From Triplophysa rosa (taxonomy: Eukaryota; Chordata; Actinopteri; Cypriniformes; Nemacheilidae), in assembly GCF_024868665.1 (NCBI RefSeq), contig NC_079891.1, positions 18,561,182 through 18,625,181 of the forward strand: DNA of 64,000 bases. The letters are read 5' to 3'. Shown here piece after piece: positions 12,301 to 27,300 of this stretch (its first letter is position 1; each line of letters opens with the position of its first letter). Under the pieces are notes generated by a model that was given only the letters and a program-made list of their open reading frames with translations, did no database searches and was not told the origin of the DNA. The position numbers were made by a program, and so were the translations under genes.

Positions 12301-15300
12301 TTGCTTGTTCGCATCCGATTAACGTTGTCTTTGGTAGTTGTTATGACAACATCTGGCTGTGGGTTTGAAGCGATTGTCATGCACAATATAAATGGCAGAT
12401 GGTTTAGTAGATATTGTTGGAGTCGACCTTTTGCTGCAGAAATTAGAGCTTTAAAAAGCACATTTTAAACGATATGAGGGTAGTGTTTGTTATCTGTAAG
12501 TCTTTGTGCATGTTTGTGCATTCATTCAGTTTCGTGAATTCTTGTACACGTTTTGTTAACGTTAGATATGATGTGGTATAATTTATGGTTCAGTTACTTT
12601 GGAATGTCGTTGTTGTATGGCCAGAGGAAATTTTGCCATACCCTAGGTTTTGGTGAAACACTGCCTCTAGCACAACTACGTATATACAATGAAGTTATTT
12701 GATCTTAAGTTAAACAATGCAGAATTAAATGCTGCTGTGTATATAAATCGCACACTGTTTCTTTAACTGCACTTTGTTACACTTTACAATCTGCATTATT
12801 TATATTGTTTATGGGCTGTTGTATTTATTGGATGGGATAATGGTGGTTGTTGGATAGCAGAGCATGTGAGCGGAGCAGGGAGCGAGCGGGGCGTGCAAAA
12901 TATAGTCGGAGCGCAGAGCAGGTTTTTATTCAAAGGCCGGAGCGATCGCTCTGTCGCCCTCCGGTTCACCAAAAATAGACTAGGTGCCTATCTTTAGCGA
13001 AGATCTTTAGCCTATCTTCTGGGACGCTTTTGAAACGTGCCGCGGTGCGTCTGGTGTAAACACAAGCATAGACTAGAATGACCGCGATCAGTTCCGGTTG
13101 CCGCAACGTGCCGCAGATGCGTGCGGTGTAAACGAGGAGTAAGGCTTCGGTTGAAAACGGCAGGTGTTAGGCATGCAGATTTCACCGGAGCGGGATGAAA
13201 TTGTAGGGTAGCGGAATTGAGCGGAGCGGTCTGGTGTGACTTTGAGCGGTGGAGCGAACACCCACGTGAGCGGGGAGCGGAAAGGCCGGATTCCAACCAG
13301 AATCAGTTTGCAGTTAGTGTTGCAGGAATGTATTTACTAAAAACACAGCACATTTTCTGATGTAGAGTCATGGTCTCAAGACTGCAGTGCATAGGAATGT
13401 AAGCTAAGTGTGGTTGAGTGCTGTTAAGAAGCCAAAGGTCTAAGGCTATACACATAGCACATAGAATAGCACATAGAAATCACCCACTTGCCTGCTGTCA
13501 CACCAAGTATCACCTCTGAACAGAGTTTTAACTTCCTTTTCGCGGACAATATACAAGTAAATAGAAATATATGTGGACTGTGCAATTAGTAGCACAAAAT
13601 AATATTAAACTTGTAAATAAATCAGGAATGAAACTTTAACATAATAAATAAAATGTGTATATATATGTTGTTACAGTTTTAGAGCCACTGCTTAAACAAC
13701 TAACAGTTTGTCCCTGCAACTAAGACACTGAAGTAGATAATATCCCTGCACAAATAATATACCAGCATAATGCTGTTTTATCAACAGGGATGTCCTTACG
13801 CGACTCACACATTCCTTTAGCTTGGTTTCATTTTGCCAAGTGCTGAACAAATTTAAACTTTACTGTCAGTGTCAGTGTGTGCAGTACATTCCGTCCTACA
13901 GACCATATTTGAAAACCAAATTGAATTTGTTGTTCTCATTTGATCAAAGGGGGTGCTTGTCTTGAATAGGTAATGAACAACAACACTAATGAATTAGAAC
14001 TTAGAAGAACCAGACTAAGAGCGTCACAATATACCAGTATTGACAATAACTGTGATATTAAAAATATTGTGTTAATACTACACATAATATGATAATTCAG
14101 CACCCATTTAAAATATTGCCAAAGAGCCACAATGGTTGCAAACTCGCTATGCCTGTCTACACATGAGTGATTCATTGTCCAAAAAAAGAGAACACAAACA
14201 CACAAAAAAAGATTAAATATAAATTTGACTGATGGCATTATAAATATTATTCTATAGACCGCTTTAAGGCCAAAGTCACGATTACGTCACGGTGCTAGCT
14301 GGAGGCAAAACAAAGGAAAAACTGGAGGCGGCCAATATAAACCAGCACAGATTCAGCCACATAAGGGGTTTAAAATATCATCTTGTTGTGTTGTTTAGTG
14401 CCACAATAGACAGAATACAGTCTCCAATTTGATATTTTAACACATACCTGCTGCCATTGCCAAACAAAAACACTGACGACGGCTGTAGTTAAACACAATA
14501 AAATGTGCGGATCAGTAGAAATGATCATCAAAAATGCTGGGGTTTTTACCGTACTGTACACTTTATATCACATAAAGTTAAATAAACTCCTGTCTTTTGT
14601 CGGTATGGATTATGGTTTGGGTATGTGTCTAAAAACGTATCATGTTTGCCCACCTAATCACAACAACGGGGGAACAATTGAAGTTATTTTCCGTATTAGC
14701 GCATATATAAGCTAACTTTGTTAGCAGTTAGCCAACGACCTGAGACTAAACATAAAGGAAACGGTTTGCCGTTGCTGTTTCTGCAGTTTTCATAAGTACA
14801 TTAGTAGAATTGGGGAGAGAAAACAGTGAGTAGGTACATTTCATGTGTCAAGTGTGTTTGCATTTGGTACCGTTTGCCACTGTGAGTACATAAGCATCTA
14901 AAGATGTATACGCTCGCAGTTTCTCTTTACTGTACAGGCTTGGTTTCTTTATCTGGTATGTGTGGATGTCAGACCACTTAACTGGTGTGGAAGGTAATCC
15001 TGACAGTTCGTCCATCTATTGAGTGAGTGTATACAGGTTGGCCAATCTGGTTCCTTCCGTTAAAGTTCACCGTTTCAACAACAGTCACAGTCCCAGGCAG
15101 TTACTGACCGTACACATTCAAGTTAAATCGGATTTTCTCCAGTTATTGTCAAAAAAAAAACAAGTTATCAAAACATGCTCGCTAGCGTTAGTAAAGCGGC
15201 CAGGGGAATCTTTCTGCCTCCACCTATGCTCCGCCCACAAAAATGCATCACAATGTTTACTAACAAAAAAGGGGCCTATAGATATAGTGATAATATAGTC

Positions 15301-18300
15301 ATCTAGAATTCTTTTGGCCACAATAACCGTGTAGTGAAAATCTGATATTGTGACAAAATAAAACAATGATTACAGGAAATAACACTTGTACACTTTTGTA
15401 GCGCTGACATTATCCACTAAACTACAGCCACTTCATATAAATAAATTCATTTAAAAACAAAAGATTCTTTGTATTCTTTATCACATCCGAATGTCAATCA
15501 TGCTAAAAGCAGGAGTCATTTTTTCTCATTTTTTCTCGCATTCACATACATCTAGAAGAATTAGGTTATCGAGTAGATGAGAAACAGTTGACCTATCTGA
15601 TCTTTTACCTCAGGTGACAACATTTTGTTTACTAAGGTCTGTCACAATGGCTTTTTCTCAAAACACATTGAAGAATTGAGGAAGAGAGAGCAGATTGCAT
15701 TATGAGAAAAGAGTGATGGAGCTTAATATGAGAGATTGAATGCTTTATTGTAACATGTCTGAACATCAAAGTAATAGTAAACAAAAAATACGCTTTCAGT
15801 ACAGCTTTTCAAACTGTTATGAAGATTGTATGATTTGTAATGAAAGTTCTTTGTAAAATTTTGTTTGATGACCTTCTGTCGTTGTGTCCATCAGAGGAGC
15901 GTGACTTTTTCGTGGTACATCACTTGACAGAACTAAAGGAGGGAGGAATCTCGCCTCTTCTTTCTGGCACACCCATCACCTGCAGAGTGGAAAATACAGA
16001 GAGATACACCACCCGTTCCAAGGTTTGTAAATGATGATATCATGACATGTATTACATGACCACCGTTACTGACCCACAGTATCAGCAGTAGGAGCCGAAA
16101 CCATATTATATGAGCGCCATAAATCTGGTGGTAATGTTTTAATATCTGTGTAAATATCCTGCATGCAGGTAAACATATGCACTCTGTACACGGTTCGTCT
16201 AACACACGGTGAGTTCACATGGACGGTGAAAAGAAAGTACAAGCACTTCCAGGAGCTCCACAGAGACCTGTACAAGCACAGAATGATGCTGCAGTATTTG
16301 CCTCTGGGGAGGTAAGCTTACACACGGACGCATGCAAATTCACAATGCCTGATTTGTTTTAAATGGAATTTTAACTTGCTGTTGTCCTCTGTGTGCGCAT
16401 GTGATATGATTAAGGTTCGCCATGCGGAGGCAACAGCTGGCGGGTTTGACGGAGGAGATGCCGACATTACATGGAGCAGACAGAATCAGAAGAACATCTA
16501 GCAAGCCGGTACACACATGCAGTACTGTTCTCACTTCCCTATACAAAATACACATCCATGATGCGTTTCATACATTTTTTGGAGTCCTGGAGAGCCCAGT
16601 AAAAAAGCTGCATGCCTTTTATAAAGTCGTATAAAAGGTCTCCAATTTCGTTTATTGACAACTAAGAAATAAGATCCCAAATAAAAACAGTCAAATAGAA
16701 GAAAGGAAGTCAGACAGTTGGGATAAGGTTGAGTAACCTATGAGAGGATTTTTAAAGTTGGGTGAACGTTTTCCTTTCATGTGTGTTGTTTCAGAAATAC
16801 CTGGAGGAATATTTAAACAATTTACTGGACAATGGCTTCTACAGGAACCTTCGTGGGATGGTAAGAAGCTTACATACATAGAAAACACACTTGCTTCTTT
16901 AAACGAGGAACTACTGTAGACGTTCATTGCTTTAAAACCATTTCATCGCTTTGTTTGATATTATTTATGAATCATTTTTATCTTTGAGAATGTCCCTTAA
17001 TATACTCTAGTTTTACACATTTTGGTTAGTTCTGATGACCCCCACATCCAGGTTAAGCCCTCCACACACGGTTGTCTGTCCTTTACAACGTACTTGCATA
17101 ACAAATGTGTTTGTAATGTGGTTTTAGTTGGAGTTTCTTGCCATCAGTCCACTTTCCTTTGTCAGAGACCTTGGACCTAAAGGAATGTGAGTTCAGATTG
17201 TATGCATGTCTTTCGTGTTGCTTGATTTTAGTAATATTTTTGTAGTTCTATTTGTGTCATTTTGCTTTAGTTTATCTTTGGTTTTTCCACAGAGAGGGTT
17301 ATATTCTGAAAAGATCAGGGGGTCACCGCATCTTGGGGCTCAACTGTATTGGACACCATCAGTTCTGCTTCCGTTGGTCTCGGCGCTGGCTGGTGGTGAA
17401 GAATTCGTTCCTTCTGTACATGTCAAGGTGAGTTTCTCCAGCAACACACACACGCTCATGAATCACACTGTTGTTGCATGTTACGATATTTTTTTTAGTA
17501 GAGATTTCATTCTGATAAAAAAAAACAGAGAAGCAACTACTTATACTCACCTCATATACTGTAGTTGATTGTCTATCAAATTATTTAGGATATTTAAACT
17601 TATAAAACAACATATTTCATTGCGAAGTGAAAACCTACACACAGATAATACTTTATGTACATATTGGGATAAGGATTGTCTGTCCAATTACATTATTGTA
17701 AATAAATAACGTCACAGACTAAAGCTTCAAAATCAGAGTAGGTCATTGAAAGGCTAAAATAGATTAATAAGTCTAGCAGTTAGTGCTTGGATCTAAAACC
17801 TGTTAGACTGGTTCTCACCTTTGTCCTCCACACTGAAATACCGTGTTTGCATGTACCACCAACCAAGAACATACATTGGGTGTGTGAAATTAGAAAGGGT
17901 TCTATAGTATTTTGTAGTGTATATGTAATTCAGAATTATCTAGCACAGAAATGATAACCAACAAATGCCTTAGTCTGCATTTTTTTAAATATTTCAGCAA
18001 ACACAGGACTAATAGCATCCTATCTGTTATAGTTTATGTAAGTTGTGCTAACCATAAGTCACACATGTATGTCAAAGTTCGCAAAAAGTCAATCAGCAAG
18101 TTTACTGAAAAGCAGAGATGCAACCTTGCACATCCCTTTATTCTGCCATTCACAGTAAAAACCCTGAGGGTGAAAACTGATGTATTGACACACATTTTTA
18201 AAAAAAACAAAGGCGGTAAATCAAACAATGGAAGAACTGGACTGAGATAAACCCACATAATTCCTAGTGTTTCAGTCTTGCCTGTTATTTATATATAAAC

Positions 18301-21300
18301 ATTTCCACACAAAGAAAGCTCAGAATTGTGCTCTGCTCTGACCAGTCTGATCTGGGTACAAGACTCCTTTCCTCCCACACTGTATTTATCTAGATTCTGG
18401 ACTGTAAACAATTTGGTTGCCTTCAAAATTTGTTGTACAAGTCATTTTAATAAATACTGCATTTAAAATTTTGACTATTAAGTTGCCGTATCCTAGCATT
18501 TGCAGAGCCTGACCTTGACTTCACCCAGCAAAACCGATACCGCTCCTTATCTTTTTCACACTTCCCCGCAGACACTTTAAAGCATGTGTGCAACTCGTTT
18601 CTTGTTAAATTACAACCTCCAATTCCAGGCTGACATGCAGAGACGGTTATAAGTAGCTTTAAGAGAGCTTTAAGCCCTTGGTTAGTTGATTCCTGATACC
18701 AGTTGCATAAAATGCTTAGACTAGTCTTACAAGTTAGTAAGATATTTTACCCCGCAAGATTGGTTATAACTTCTTTAAATCAGTTACATAAAAAGGTAGA
18801 ATGGTCTAATTTAAATCTGAAAAGTAATAGCAAGTCAGTGAGACAACCACAGTGAGTGGTTGTTAAGACACAGTCTTAACTTAGCTGCTAGGTTTATGCA
18901 ACTGGCCACTGTAGTGTAAACATTAGCTCTGTAGCGCTAGTGCTAGCAATACACAAATTCTGCACTTCGGCATTGATTTATGTTGTATTTTTCCACTTTA
19001 TTTCAAGCATTCCCTTACAAAAATTTACCATGGTTTTACTACAGTTAAAATAGAAAAAAAATGGTTTTACTACAGTTAAAACAAAAAAAACCATGGTTAC
19101 TGTAGTAAAACGATGGTTATCACAAAATAACCATGGTTTTGCAAACCATGTTTTTTGTAAAAAACATAGTAAACGATGGTTACTGTAGTAAAACCATGGT
19201 TTTGCCCAAAGTAATCAATGCGCCAAAAAAACATGGTTACTACACTTGTACCACAAAAAAAAACGTGGTTCATTTTCTTAAGGGTTTCTTATTGGTTGTT
19301 GCAAATTAACTCAGTTTTAATAATTGTTTAATCTAATCTATTCTAGTGTTTATCATCAATGTTTAATTTTTGTCATTGCTCTGTTTAAGTAGAGATCCTC
19401 CCGTGGTGTCGTTCGTTCTGCTGTTTGAGCCTGAACTGAAGGTGTTGGTTGGACGCATGTACACTGACACAAAGCATGGAGTCTGCATCGAAAACTTCAA
19501 CAGGTAACCCGGTCTACCATTAGACTATAGTTCAAGAGTAGTTCAGTTCTGCCTCTGGAAGCAAATGGTAGGAGAGGTCTTATGACCAAGATTCTAGAAC
19601 TGATCAGATGGATTGTATTACAAAGACAATAGAGCAGTGTACAGCACCGTGAGTGTGTTCATGTTTTATATCCCAGTGGGGACCTAAACCTGAATGCACA
19701 CCAACACATGGGGACTCGTGTCATGGGGACCAAAATTGAGGTCCCCATGGGCAAAAAAGCTTATAAATTGTACAGAACAATATTTTTTAATAATCTAAAA
19801 ATGCAAAAAGTTTCTATGATCTTTAGGTTTAGGGGTAAGGGTTAGAATATACAGTTTGTACAGTATACAACTCATTATGGACTGTCCCCACGGAGATAAT
19901 AAACCAGACATGCGTGTGTGTGTGTGTTTTGTAGGAAGCTGGTGATTAAGTGCATTAGCTACAGGCAAGCTCAGTGGTGGAGTCATGAGATTCGAAGTCT
20001 CTATGATTGTTGTGATTTCTCCCAGACACATCTCTTTGACGGCTTCGCCCCACCCAGGCCAGACACCCTCACAAAGTGGTGTGTGTATTTGTGTTATAGG
20101 CTTGTGGTTATACTTTCGGTTATACTTTATTGAACAGTGCCCGTGTTACAGTTATATTTATACATTAAAGTACTGAGTAATAATAATTAACTACATGTAC
20201 TTACTATAGGGTTAGGGTGTGGTTTAGGGGTAGTTATATGTAATTATGCATAATGTATAGTAAATACTATAGTAAATAAATGTAACGTGTAACAAGGGCA
20301 CCGTAAAATAAAGTGTTACCATACTTTCTTTCAGTAGAGAATGATTGATTCTATAATTTATGGAATGAAATGGGAATTGTCTGAATGAGTAATTGTTGAT
20401 TGACAGGTATGTTAATGGGAATGGGTATTTCTCAGACCTGGCTGATGCTCTGGAACAGGCCAAGGAGGAGATCTTCATTACTGATTGGTGGTAAGCGCTC
20501 AATACACATGTGCTTGGTCAGAGATGGTTCAGTTATACAGTAGTATGTTTTTGAAATGTTTTCTTTTCCTTTAAAGGGATAGTTCACCCCAAAATATATA
20601 TTTTTTTCCTCATGTCATTCCAAACCTGTATGACTTTCTTCTGTAGAACACAAAAGAAGATAGTTTGAGGAACGCTGGTAACCAAACTACATTGGCCACC
20701 ATTGACTTGTATTGTATGGGCACACAACCAGAGACATTTCTCAAAATATCTTCTTTTGTGTTATACTGAAGAAAGCCATATTGTGACTGTCAGACTGAAA
20801 GCTGATATCTCGAAAACTTTACAGGAAATAAAAAAAAACACAATTTGCAAACCCCAAAGACAAATATAAAGGATGACAATGATTAATGATTAATGAAAAA
20901 AATGTAAATCATGAATAATAGAGCTATAAGGTTTGACAGTGACAATATACAGGTTTTGAATGACATGAGGCTGAATAAATAATGAAATAATTTTTGTTTT
21001 TTTCCCTTTAAGATCTTTAGTTGTCCTAATCTAATGTTAACAGTTAATATGTTGAAGGTAGATGTGTGGATGTTGAAAGTTTGAAATCTATGTCATTTAA
21101 CTTTTATATCTCCACAGGCTTAGTCCTGAGGTTTTCCTCAAACGTCCAGCCACAAACACATATTGGCGCTTGGACAAGATTCTCAAACGCAAAGCAGTAT
21201 GGGAAAAAACTTTTTTCAATCAATCATGCAGAATAGAAATAAAAAAGTTGTACATATTTAGCTTTATTATTATCCTTTTATGCTGCATAACAGATGTTTA

Positions 21301-24300
21301 GGTGTATTCCATAAGACAAAATAACTCAAATAAGTTCTTAAAACATTACAAAATGTGATGTAGTGCCTCTTAAGCACCACTAGCTGCTTGCGGCAAAGCT
21401 GGATCTCAGCATCACTCAGCCATTCTGGAAGAACTCTTAAGCAAATAACTATATGTTGATGGGACGTGTTGGTTTATTTTTTTTAGGAGCAGGGAGTGAA
21501 AGTGTGCGTGTTGTTGTACCAAGAAGTGGAAATGGCACTGGGTATTAACAGTGGCTACAGTAAGAAGACTCTGATGAACCTGCACCCTAATATTAAGGTT
21601 TGAAACACTAAATACTACACATAACCTTTTCGTATTGCTCTTTGTCCTCTAATTCCCACCACACCCACTTTTCTCACCCTTTCACTTTCTTTTATACTTT
21701 CTTTATCTCCTGGAGGATATTTTCTCATAAACCTTTGTCACAATATGTATTGTGAAATCCTCTTTACAAATAAACTTGACTAGACTTAGTTTGAATTAGT
21801 CTAAGACCAATTCACTGAATTCTATTTTACCATAGGTTAGCCTGTTTGTGTTATCTTCACATATCGCTATTAAATACAACCACACCCGTTCTCTTTGCAA
21901 CTTCCTTTTTCCATTTTTTTCTTCTTTCCTGTGTTTTCCACATAAGGGATAATATCACCATAGCTGCATGACTGTTTATTTTTACATGACTCAATCTGTG
22001 TTTCTTCTGCTTAGGTGATGCGTCACCCTGATCATGTGGCTTCGGCCGTGTTCCTCTGGGCCCATCATGAGAAGATGGTTTCCATTGACCAATCTGTGGC
22101 CTTCATGGGTGGATTGGACCTTGCTTTTGGGAGATGGGACGACAGTGACTATAGGCTGAGCGACCTGCCATCCCCTAAAAGAACAGCAGAGCCAGACCCA
22201 GAGGTAAAAGTATAACACTAGATTTAAGTAAAGGAAGTTCACCCAAAAAGGGATGATTATTTTATAGCTTTTTACTTGTGTGAGATAAAATGATATTTTG
22301 AAGAATTGTTTTACAGCTTATTTCATATAACACAATTGACAAAAACGTACTGTTACCATAACACCGGATGCGACAGGCGCGACGCAACATGACACACGGC
22401 ATGTTCTAATGTGATTGTCGCGTCGCACCGCATCCAGTGTGGACAAAATGTATAATGGGTTCTAATGCATTCTATTGTCCATTGTCTTCCCTGTTCTGGT
22501 GTTCCTCTCTCAGTCTGATAAGGTGGACAGTTCAGCAGTTCCTTTGACAGAACTTTCATCTGATGAGAAGTGTGAGGATGAAGTAGATCTGAGCTTGAAT
22601 GCCCTCTTGTGGCTGGGAAAAGATTACAGCAACTTTATCAAGAGGGACTGGACACAGCTTGATCAGCCCTATCAAGGTACACAGTCCTATGAATACCAAA
22701 ACCTTTATATTTACCCAAATAAATTCTAAATACCTTCTTAAAAATTATTTTCATAAAGACATCATCATGTTTGAACTAAAGCTAAACGTTCTCATTACCT
22801 CATATGTAAAACATATTTTTTAAGGTCCTTTGAAGTCTTGCAGAGCCATGAAATGTCATGCGTTACATGAGTTATACCTATACATTTTTCTGTTTTCTCA
22901 GACAATGTGGACAGAACACAGGTACCACGTATTCCCTGGCGGGACCTGGGTGCTGTGCATCATGGGAAAGCAGCCAGAGATATTGCACGTCACTTCATCC
23001 AACGCTGGAACTTCACTAAGGTGATTAGTAATAACTAATTGAAATATTTTTTATGAATCAACATGCCCTTTACAAACTAATGTTATTGCTATTTTTTTTT
23101 CGGTAACACTACAATAAGGTTGTATTTGTTAGTTAATGCATTAGCTAACATGAACTAACAATGAACAATATAGTTTTTCCGCATCTTTGGTAGGTTTTAC
23201 GCAATTACTCATGTTAATTCATTGTGCATTAACTATTGTTAACAGATCAAACTTTAGATTTTTAAAATCTATTAGTAAATGCTGAAAATACATGAACTAA
23301 CATTATTAAATGCTGTAGAAGCATTGTCCAGTTTAGTTAATGTTAGCTAATGGATTAACATATAGAACCATATTGTAAAGCGTTACCTTTTTTTTGTATG
23401 TTTAAGATCTTCAAGAGTAAGTACAAAGATGACTTCTACCCATACCTACTACCAAAATCTCACAGCACAGCAGATAAGCTTCCATTCACTGTCCCTGGCG
23501 CAGCAAAAGCATCTGTACAGGTACACAACAGCACATTTCTTGCTGTTAACCATTTATAGCATCATTGTTCTCTGCCATCATCTGTTGTCTTCTCTTTTGC
23601 TTTCTTTTGTGTAGGTTCTACGTTCTGTTGATCGCTGGTCTTCAGGCACTTGTGAACGCTCTATCCTTAATGCTTATGTACATGTCATCGAGAACAGCCA
23701 ACATTACGTGTATCTAGAGGTAACAAACACTTCTGAGTAACTTGAGAAGACCAACAGCATTTACCTCATAAGATTAGTGCACACACACACGGCTCAACAG
23801 GCACTGCTCTTACACACAGGGTCTCACTGTTGTGGAGCTGTATGCAGTGTTCTTTCCCACTGGATCATGTGATTCGACTGCATTCAGCTGGCAGCACACA
23901 ATAGCCCTCTGCTTTATCAAAAACAGGGAAACAGGGTCCTAATGCCAGTCAGTCTGTAAACTAGGAAGAATGTAACAGATCTCCTCAAACTGGATCCAGA
24001 TTCAATTTTTGTGTCTACATTTTAAATAATGCACATTCTAGTAGTAAATGAGTACTAGTATATACCATTTTGTAAGACATGGATCCAGAATCACTTCCTG
24101 TTACCGTTTTTAAGTTTAGTCCATTTATTTTACATTTATACTTAAGTCCTAAAAATGTTTGTTTAAAATTTCAGTCAATTCTAAATGTTCTGTTGGTTAT
24201 ATTTTGTAACATTTGTGTAGTGTTAGAAAAGCTTTCCTGTGGCTCAGTGGTTAGAGCATGGCACTAGCAATGCCAAGGTCATGGGTTCAATCCCAGGGGA

Positions 24301-27300
24301 TTGCACATAGTCAGAAACAAATGTATAATACAATGCAATGTAAGTCGCTTTGCATAAAAGCGTCTGAAAAATGCCTAAAACTGAAATAGGAAGTGCTTCT
24401 GGACCAGTGTTGTTTTGTACGTCTTGTAAAATGTTTACTAAAAGACCTCTGTAGACAACATTTTGATTGACACATAATATAAACCACGAAACAGATCACA
24501 AATCATCCAGCAACAGACACATTGAATACTGCAGCAGGCCGTCATTTCCGTTAGGTGGTCTCAGCTGACTCGGACACAATCGCACTATTACAGTATCTTA
24601 TGTAGATTCATCCCAGACACAAACCTTCTGCTGTTTTTCCTCTTTCTCAGAATCAGTTCTTCATCAGATGCTCAGATGGGAAAAGCGTACACAACACCAT
24701 TGGAGATGCTATCGTCAATCGGATCCTACGCGCTCACAGGTGTGTTAGCTGTGTGAAAATACAGTGTATCATGACATTTATTGTGCAGTCAAGGGCCAAA
24801 ATGACCCAAATGGTGGTTGAGAAAATATACCGGTTTACATGAGATGTTTGCCTTTAGAGTCACTAGCAGCATCATAAAAAAAAAACATCCCATCCCAAAC
24901 TTGGTACATTTTCTAAGGTTAGGTTAGGAGTTTTTTTATTTGATTTAGAATGTGTATTATATCAATTTTATTTCGGTCCTGTTGTGCATTTCTGTGTCTA
25001 GTAAAAAGTGTTTGTTGGTTTCTCTAATGTGTGTATGTGTAAATCTCTGTATTGTAGTGAGGGAAAGAAGTACAGGGTGTTTGTCGTAATCCCCCTGCTG
25101 CCTGGCTTTGAGGGTGACATCAGTCAAGGAGGAGGAAACGCCATTCAGGCTATACTGCACTATACCTACAGGTACACACACACAAACACATCTGTATTAA
25201 AGGGAAATTTCACCCAAAAATGAAAATTCTGTCATCATTTACTCACCCTTACATTGTTGACATACATGTCTTTGTTCTGTTTAGCACAAAAGAAGATATT
25301 TTGAAGAATGTAACCAAACTGATACGGGGCACTATTGATTAATACTGTATACAAACTTCTATGGTAGTTAATGGTGCCCCAGAACTGTTTCTCACATTCT
25401 TTAAAATATCTTGTGTTAAACAGAACAAAGAAATGTATACCAATTTCAAAAATAAAACAACTTGAGGGTGAGTAAATGATGAGAGAATTTTCATTTTTGG
25501 GTGAACTATCACTTAAATACACATGTTCACAAAATGGAAAAACTTGACAATGTGTTCAACCAAAAGAACAACCAAAGAAACCATTTTTATTTTTTGTCTA
25601 GGACAATTAATAGAGGGGAACACTCCATTCTTTCAAGATTAAAGGAAAAAAGTAGGTGTCTGAATGAAACCTATTTAGCTGTCTGTTATTCTGACAGTCT
25701 GGTGCATTTTTGCATCCTGTCACGAACCAAGTCTGTCACTTTCACTTCTCTCTTGAATCTAAATGATTTAGATTAATCAGTATTGTTCAACCCATTAAGC
25801 AATCGCACAAATGGTTTGCCATTGTTTTAATGACTTTGCATCTCTTCATCAGTGCAGGATGAATGGACACAGTATATTTCTCTTTGTGGTTTGCGCACAC
25901 ACGCTCAGCTCGGCCGTTCCCCCATTACAGAACTCATCTACGTCCACAGCAAAGCCCTCATTGCTGACGACCGTTGCTACATCATAGGTGAGACCATGTG
26001 ACATAAAATGCAAATAACTCGGGATACTCACAGTACTGTTTCTGTGTTGAAGAAGAGCTCCATCTATTGGTGTACAGAAGTGTAGCACATATCTAAAGTT
26101 CTTCCTGCTGTCCTTTCTCTCCTGTTGTTGTCAGGGTCAGCCAACATCAATGACAGGAGCATGCTGGGTAGTCGTGACAGCGAGTTGGCCGTGCTGGTGA
26201 AGGATGAAGAAAGAGTCCCTTCAGTCATGAATGGAGAAGAGTACCAGGCTGGACCGCTAGCACTCGCCTTACGAAAAGCGTGCTTTGGGTGTGTATGTGT
26301 GCGTGTTTCCAGGACAAAGTCGGCAGGCTTTGTTAAAAAGGTGTTTTTGATTTAAAGAATAGATTTATGCTGCATTCCAGGCACACCGGTTTTAGGATGT
26401 TTTGCACATCAACCCGGAAAGAAGTTTCAATCAATCATTAATAGCCATCCCATCACCAAAAGTCAATCAGCTTTCCACTTTTTTTGCATTTCTCTCTTTT
26501 AACATATCTTGAGATATTTCTAAGAGATACTAACATGACAATATCTTTACAATGTACGAATGACTCAGTAGCTCTGATGGGTCTGTGTCTGTGCTGTGAA
26601 GCACCTTAGCTTTTATCCTTTCTTGTCATTTTCTTTCCTATCTGTGTAGGAGTGTGTGAGTGAAAGAGGTGTATGTGTGGCGCAATTTGTGTTGGCACGA
26701 TGCGTTCCATAACGCCAGCTACCAGAACATCTCTTGGTTGCCAAGGGAAACAGTGAGATGCTTCAAATAATGTTTGTGGCACCTTTCACTTCTGGCCTTG
26801 GGATGTGACCTCAAGCGATCGTGTTCTGTGTGCATGTGTCTGGATCATGTGATTTGTTTTGAATTATTCCACTCTAATCTTATCTGATAGCAAACATTTT
26901 CATTTGTGTAAGACTATAGAGAGCTGCTACCCCTGGGGCAGACTGAAATGCACAAAGTCAGCCTAATGTTTGTTTAATGAACACGTTTTTTTTTTTTTTA
27001 ACATCGGCTAACTCGGCACCAATGCACTGAATATGTTTAAAATGTATGCTTGGGCTCAATAGACTGTAAGTTGAACATCTTTATACTTTTACTCTGTGTG
27101 ATGCGTTTTAGGTTTGGAGTGATAACATTTAATTGAATAATGTTTGGTCTGAAATTTTTCAAATGAATGATTTTAAACCAGGTTGATTTTAAAAGAATTT
27201 TTCGACTAAACTTAGTTTTCCCCCTTTGTCCTCAGCGTGCTTCTCGGAGCAAAATCGGATCCAGCTCTCGACATTGACGATCCAATCAGTGATCATTTCT

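Larger units (their letters stand above)
10320..12663. mobile_element. hAT element (CAGGGGCGGCG ends), host of two nested elements
   Basis: The left end is CAGGGGCGGCGTTTACG; the right end, inverted, is CAGTGTTTCACC. The 8-bp duplication CCTCTAGC is perfect (10312-10319 and 12664-12671). The terminal repeats match only loosely (CAG plus scattered bases, then a shared 'gtatggca'), so the perfect target duplication is the main evidence. A hAT at 10803-12261 lies within it. Confidence 0.8.
9391..15894 (+). other. pld2 intron 1, filled with nested transposons
   Basis: This 6.5-kb intron holds a hAT (9512-10220), a hAT nest (10320-12663), a GC-rich block of repeated 'gagcgg'-like motifs (about 12840-13290) and a possible inverted-repeat element with 'gtcacaatat' ends (about 14022-15356). 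The rest, including 13300-14020 and 15357-15894, is AT-rich and shows nothing I can name. Confidence 0.6.
17293..20078 (+). other. pld2: pld2 exons 7-9: PH domain
   Basis: Exon 7 begins the PH fold with '[12 protein letters not shown]' and '[19 protein letters not shown]'; exon 8 carries the middle strands and exon 9 ends with '[12 protein letters not shown]', the C-terminal helix, followed by '[11 protein letters not shown]'. The PH domain of PLD2 binds PIP2. Introns 7 and 8 contain the MITEs described separately. Confidence 0.9.
22902..24739 (+). other. pld2: pld2 exons 15-18: central region between the HKD halves
   Basis: Exon 15 has '[18 protein letters not shown]' and '[10 protein letters not shown]', exon 16 '[13 protein letters not shown]', exon 17 'VLRSVDRWS' and exon 18 '[11 protein letters not shown]'. 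These are family-diagnostic blocks of animal PLD1/2; the last one completes 'YLENQFF' across the exon 17-18 junction. Confidence 0.92.

Noticed and set aside
14022..15356. Possible 1.3-kb element with 'gtcacaatat' ends
   Set aside because: The end match is only about 10 bp and no target duplication was found; kept as a remark in the intron 1 entry.
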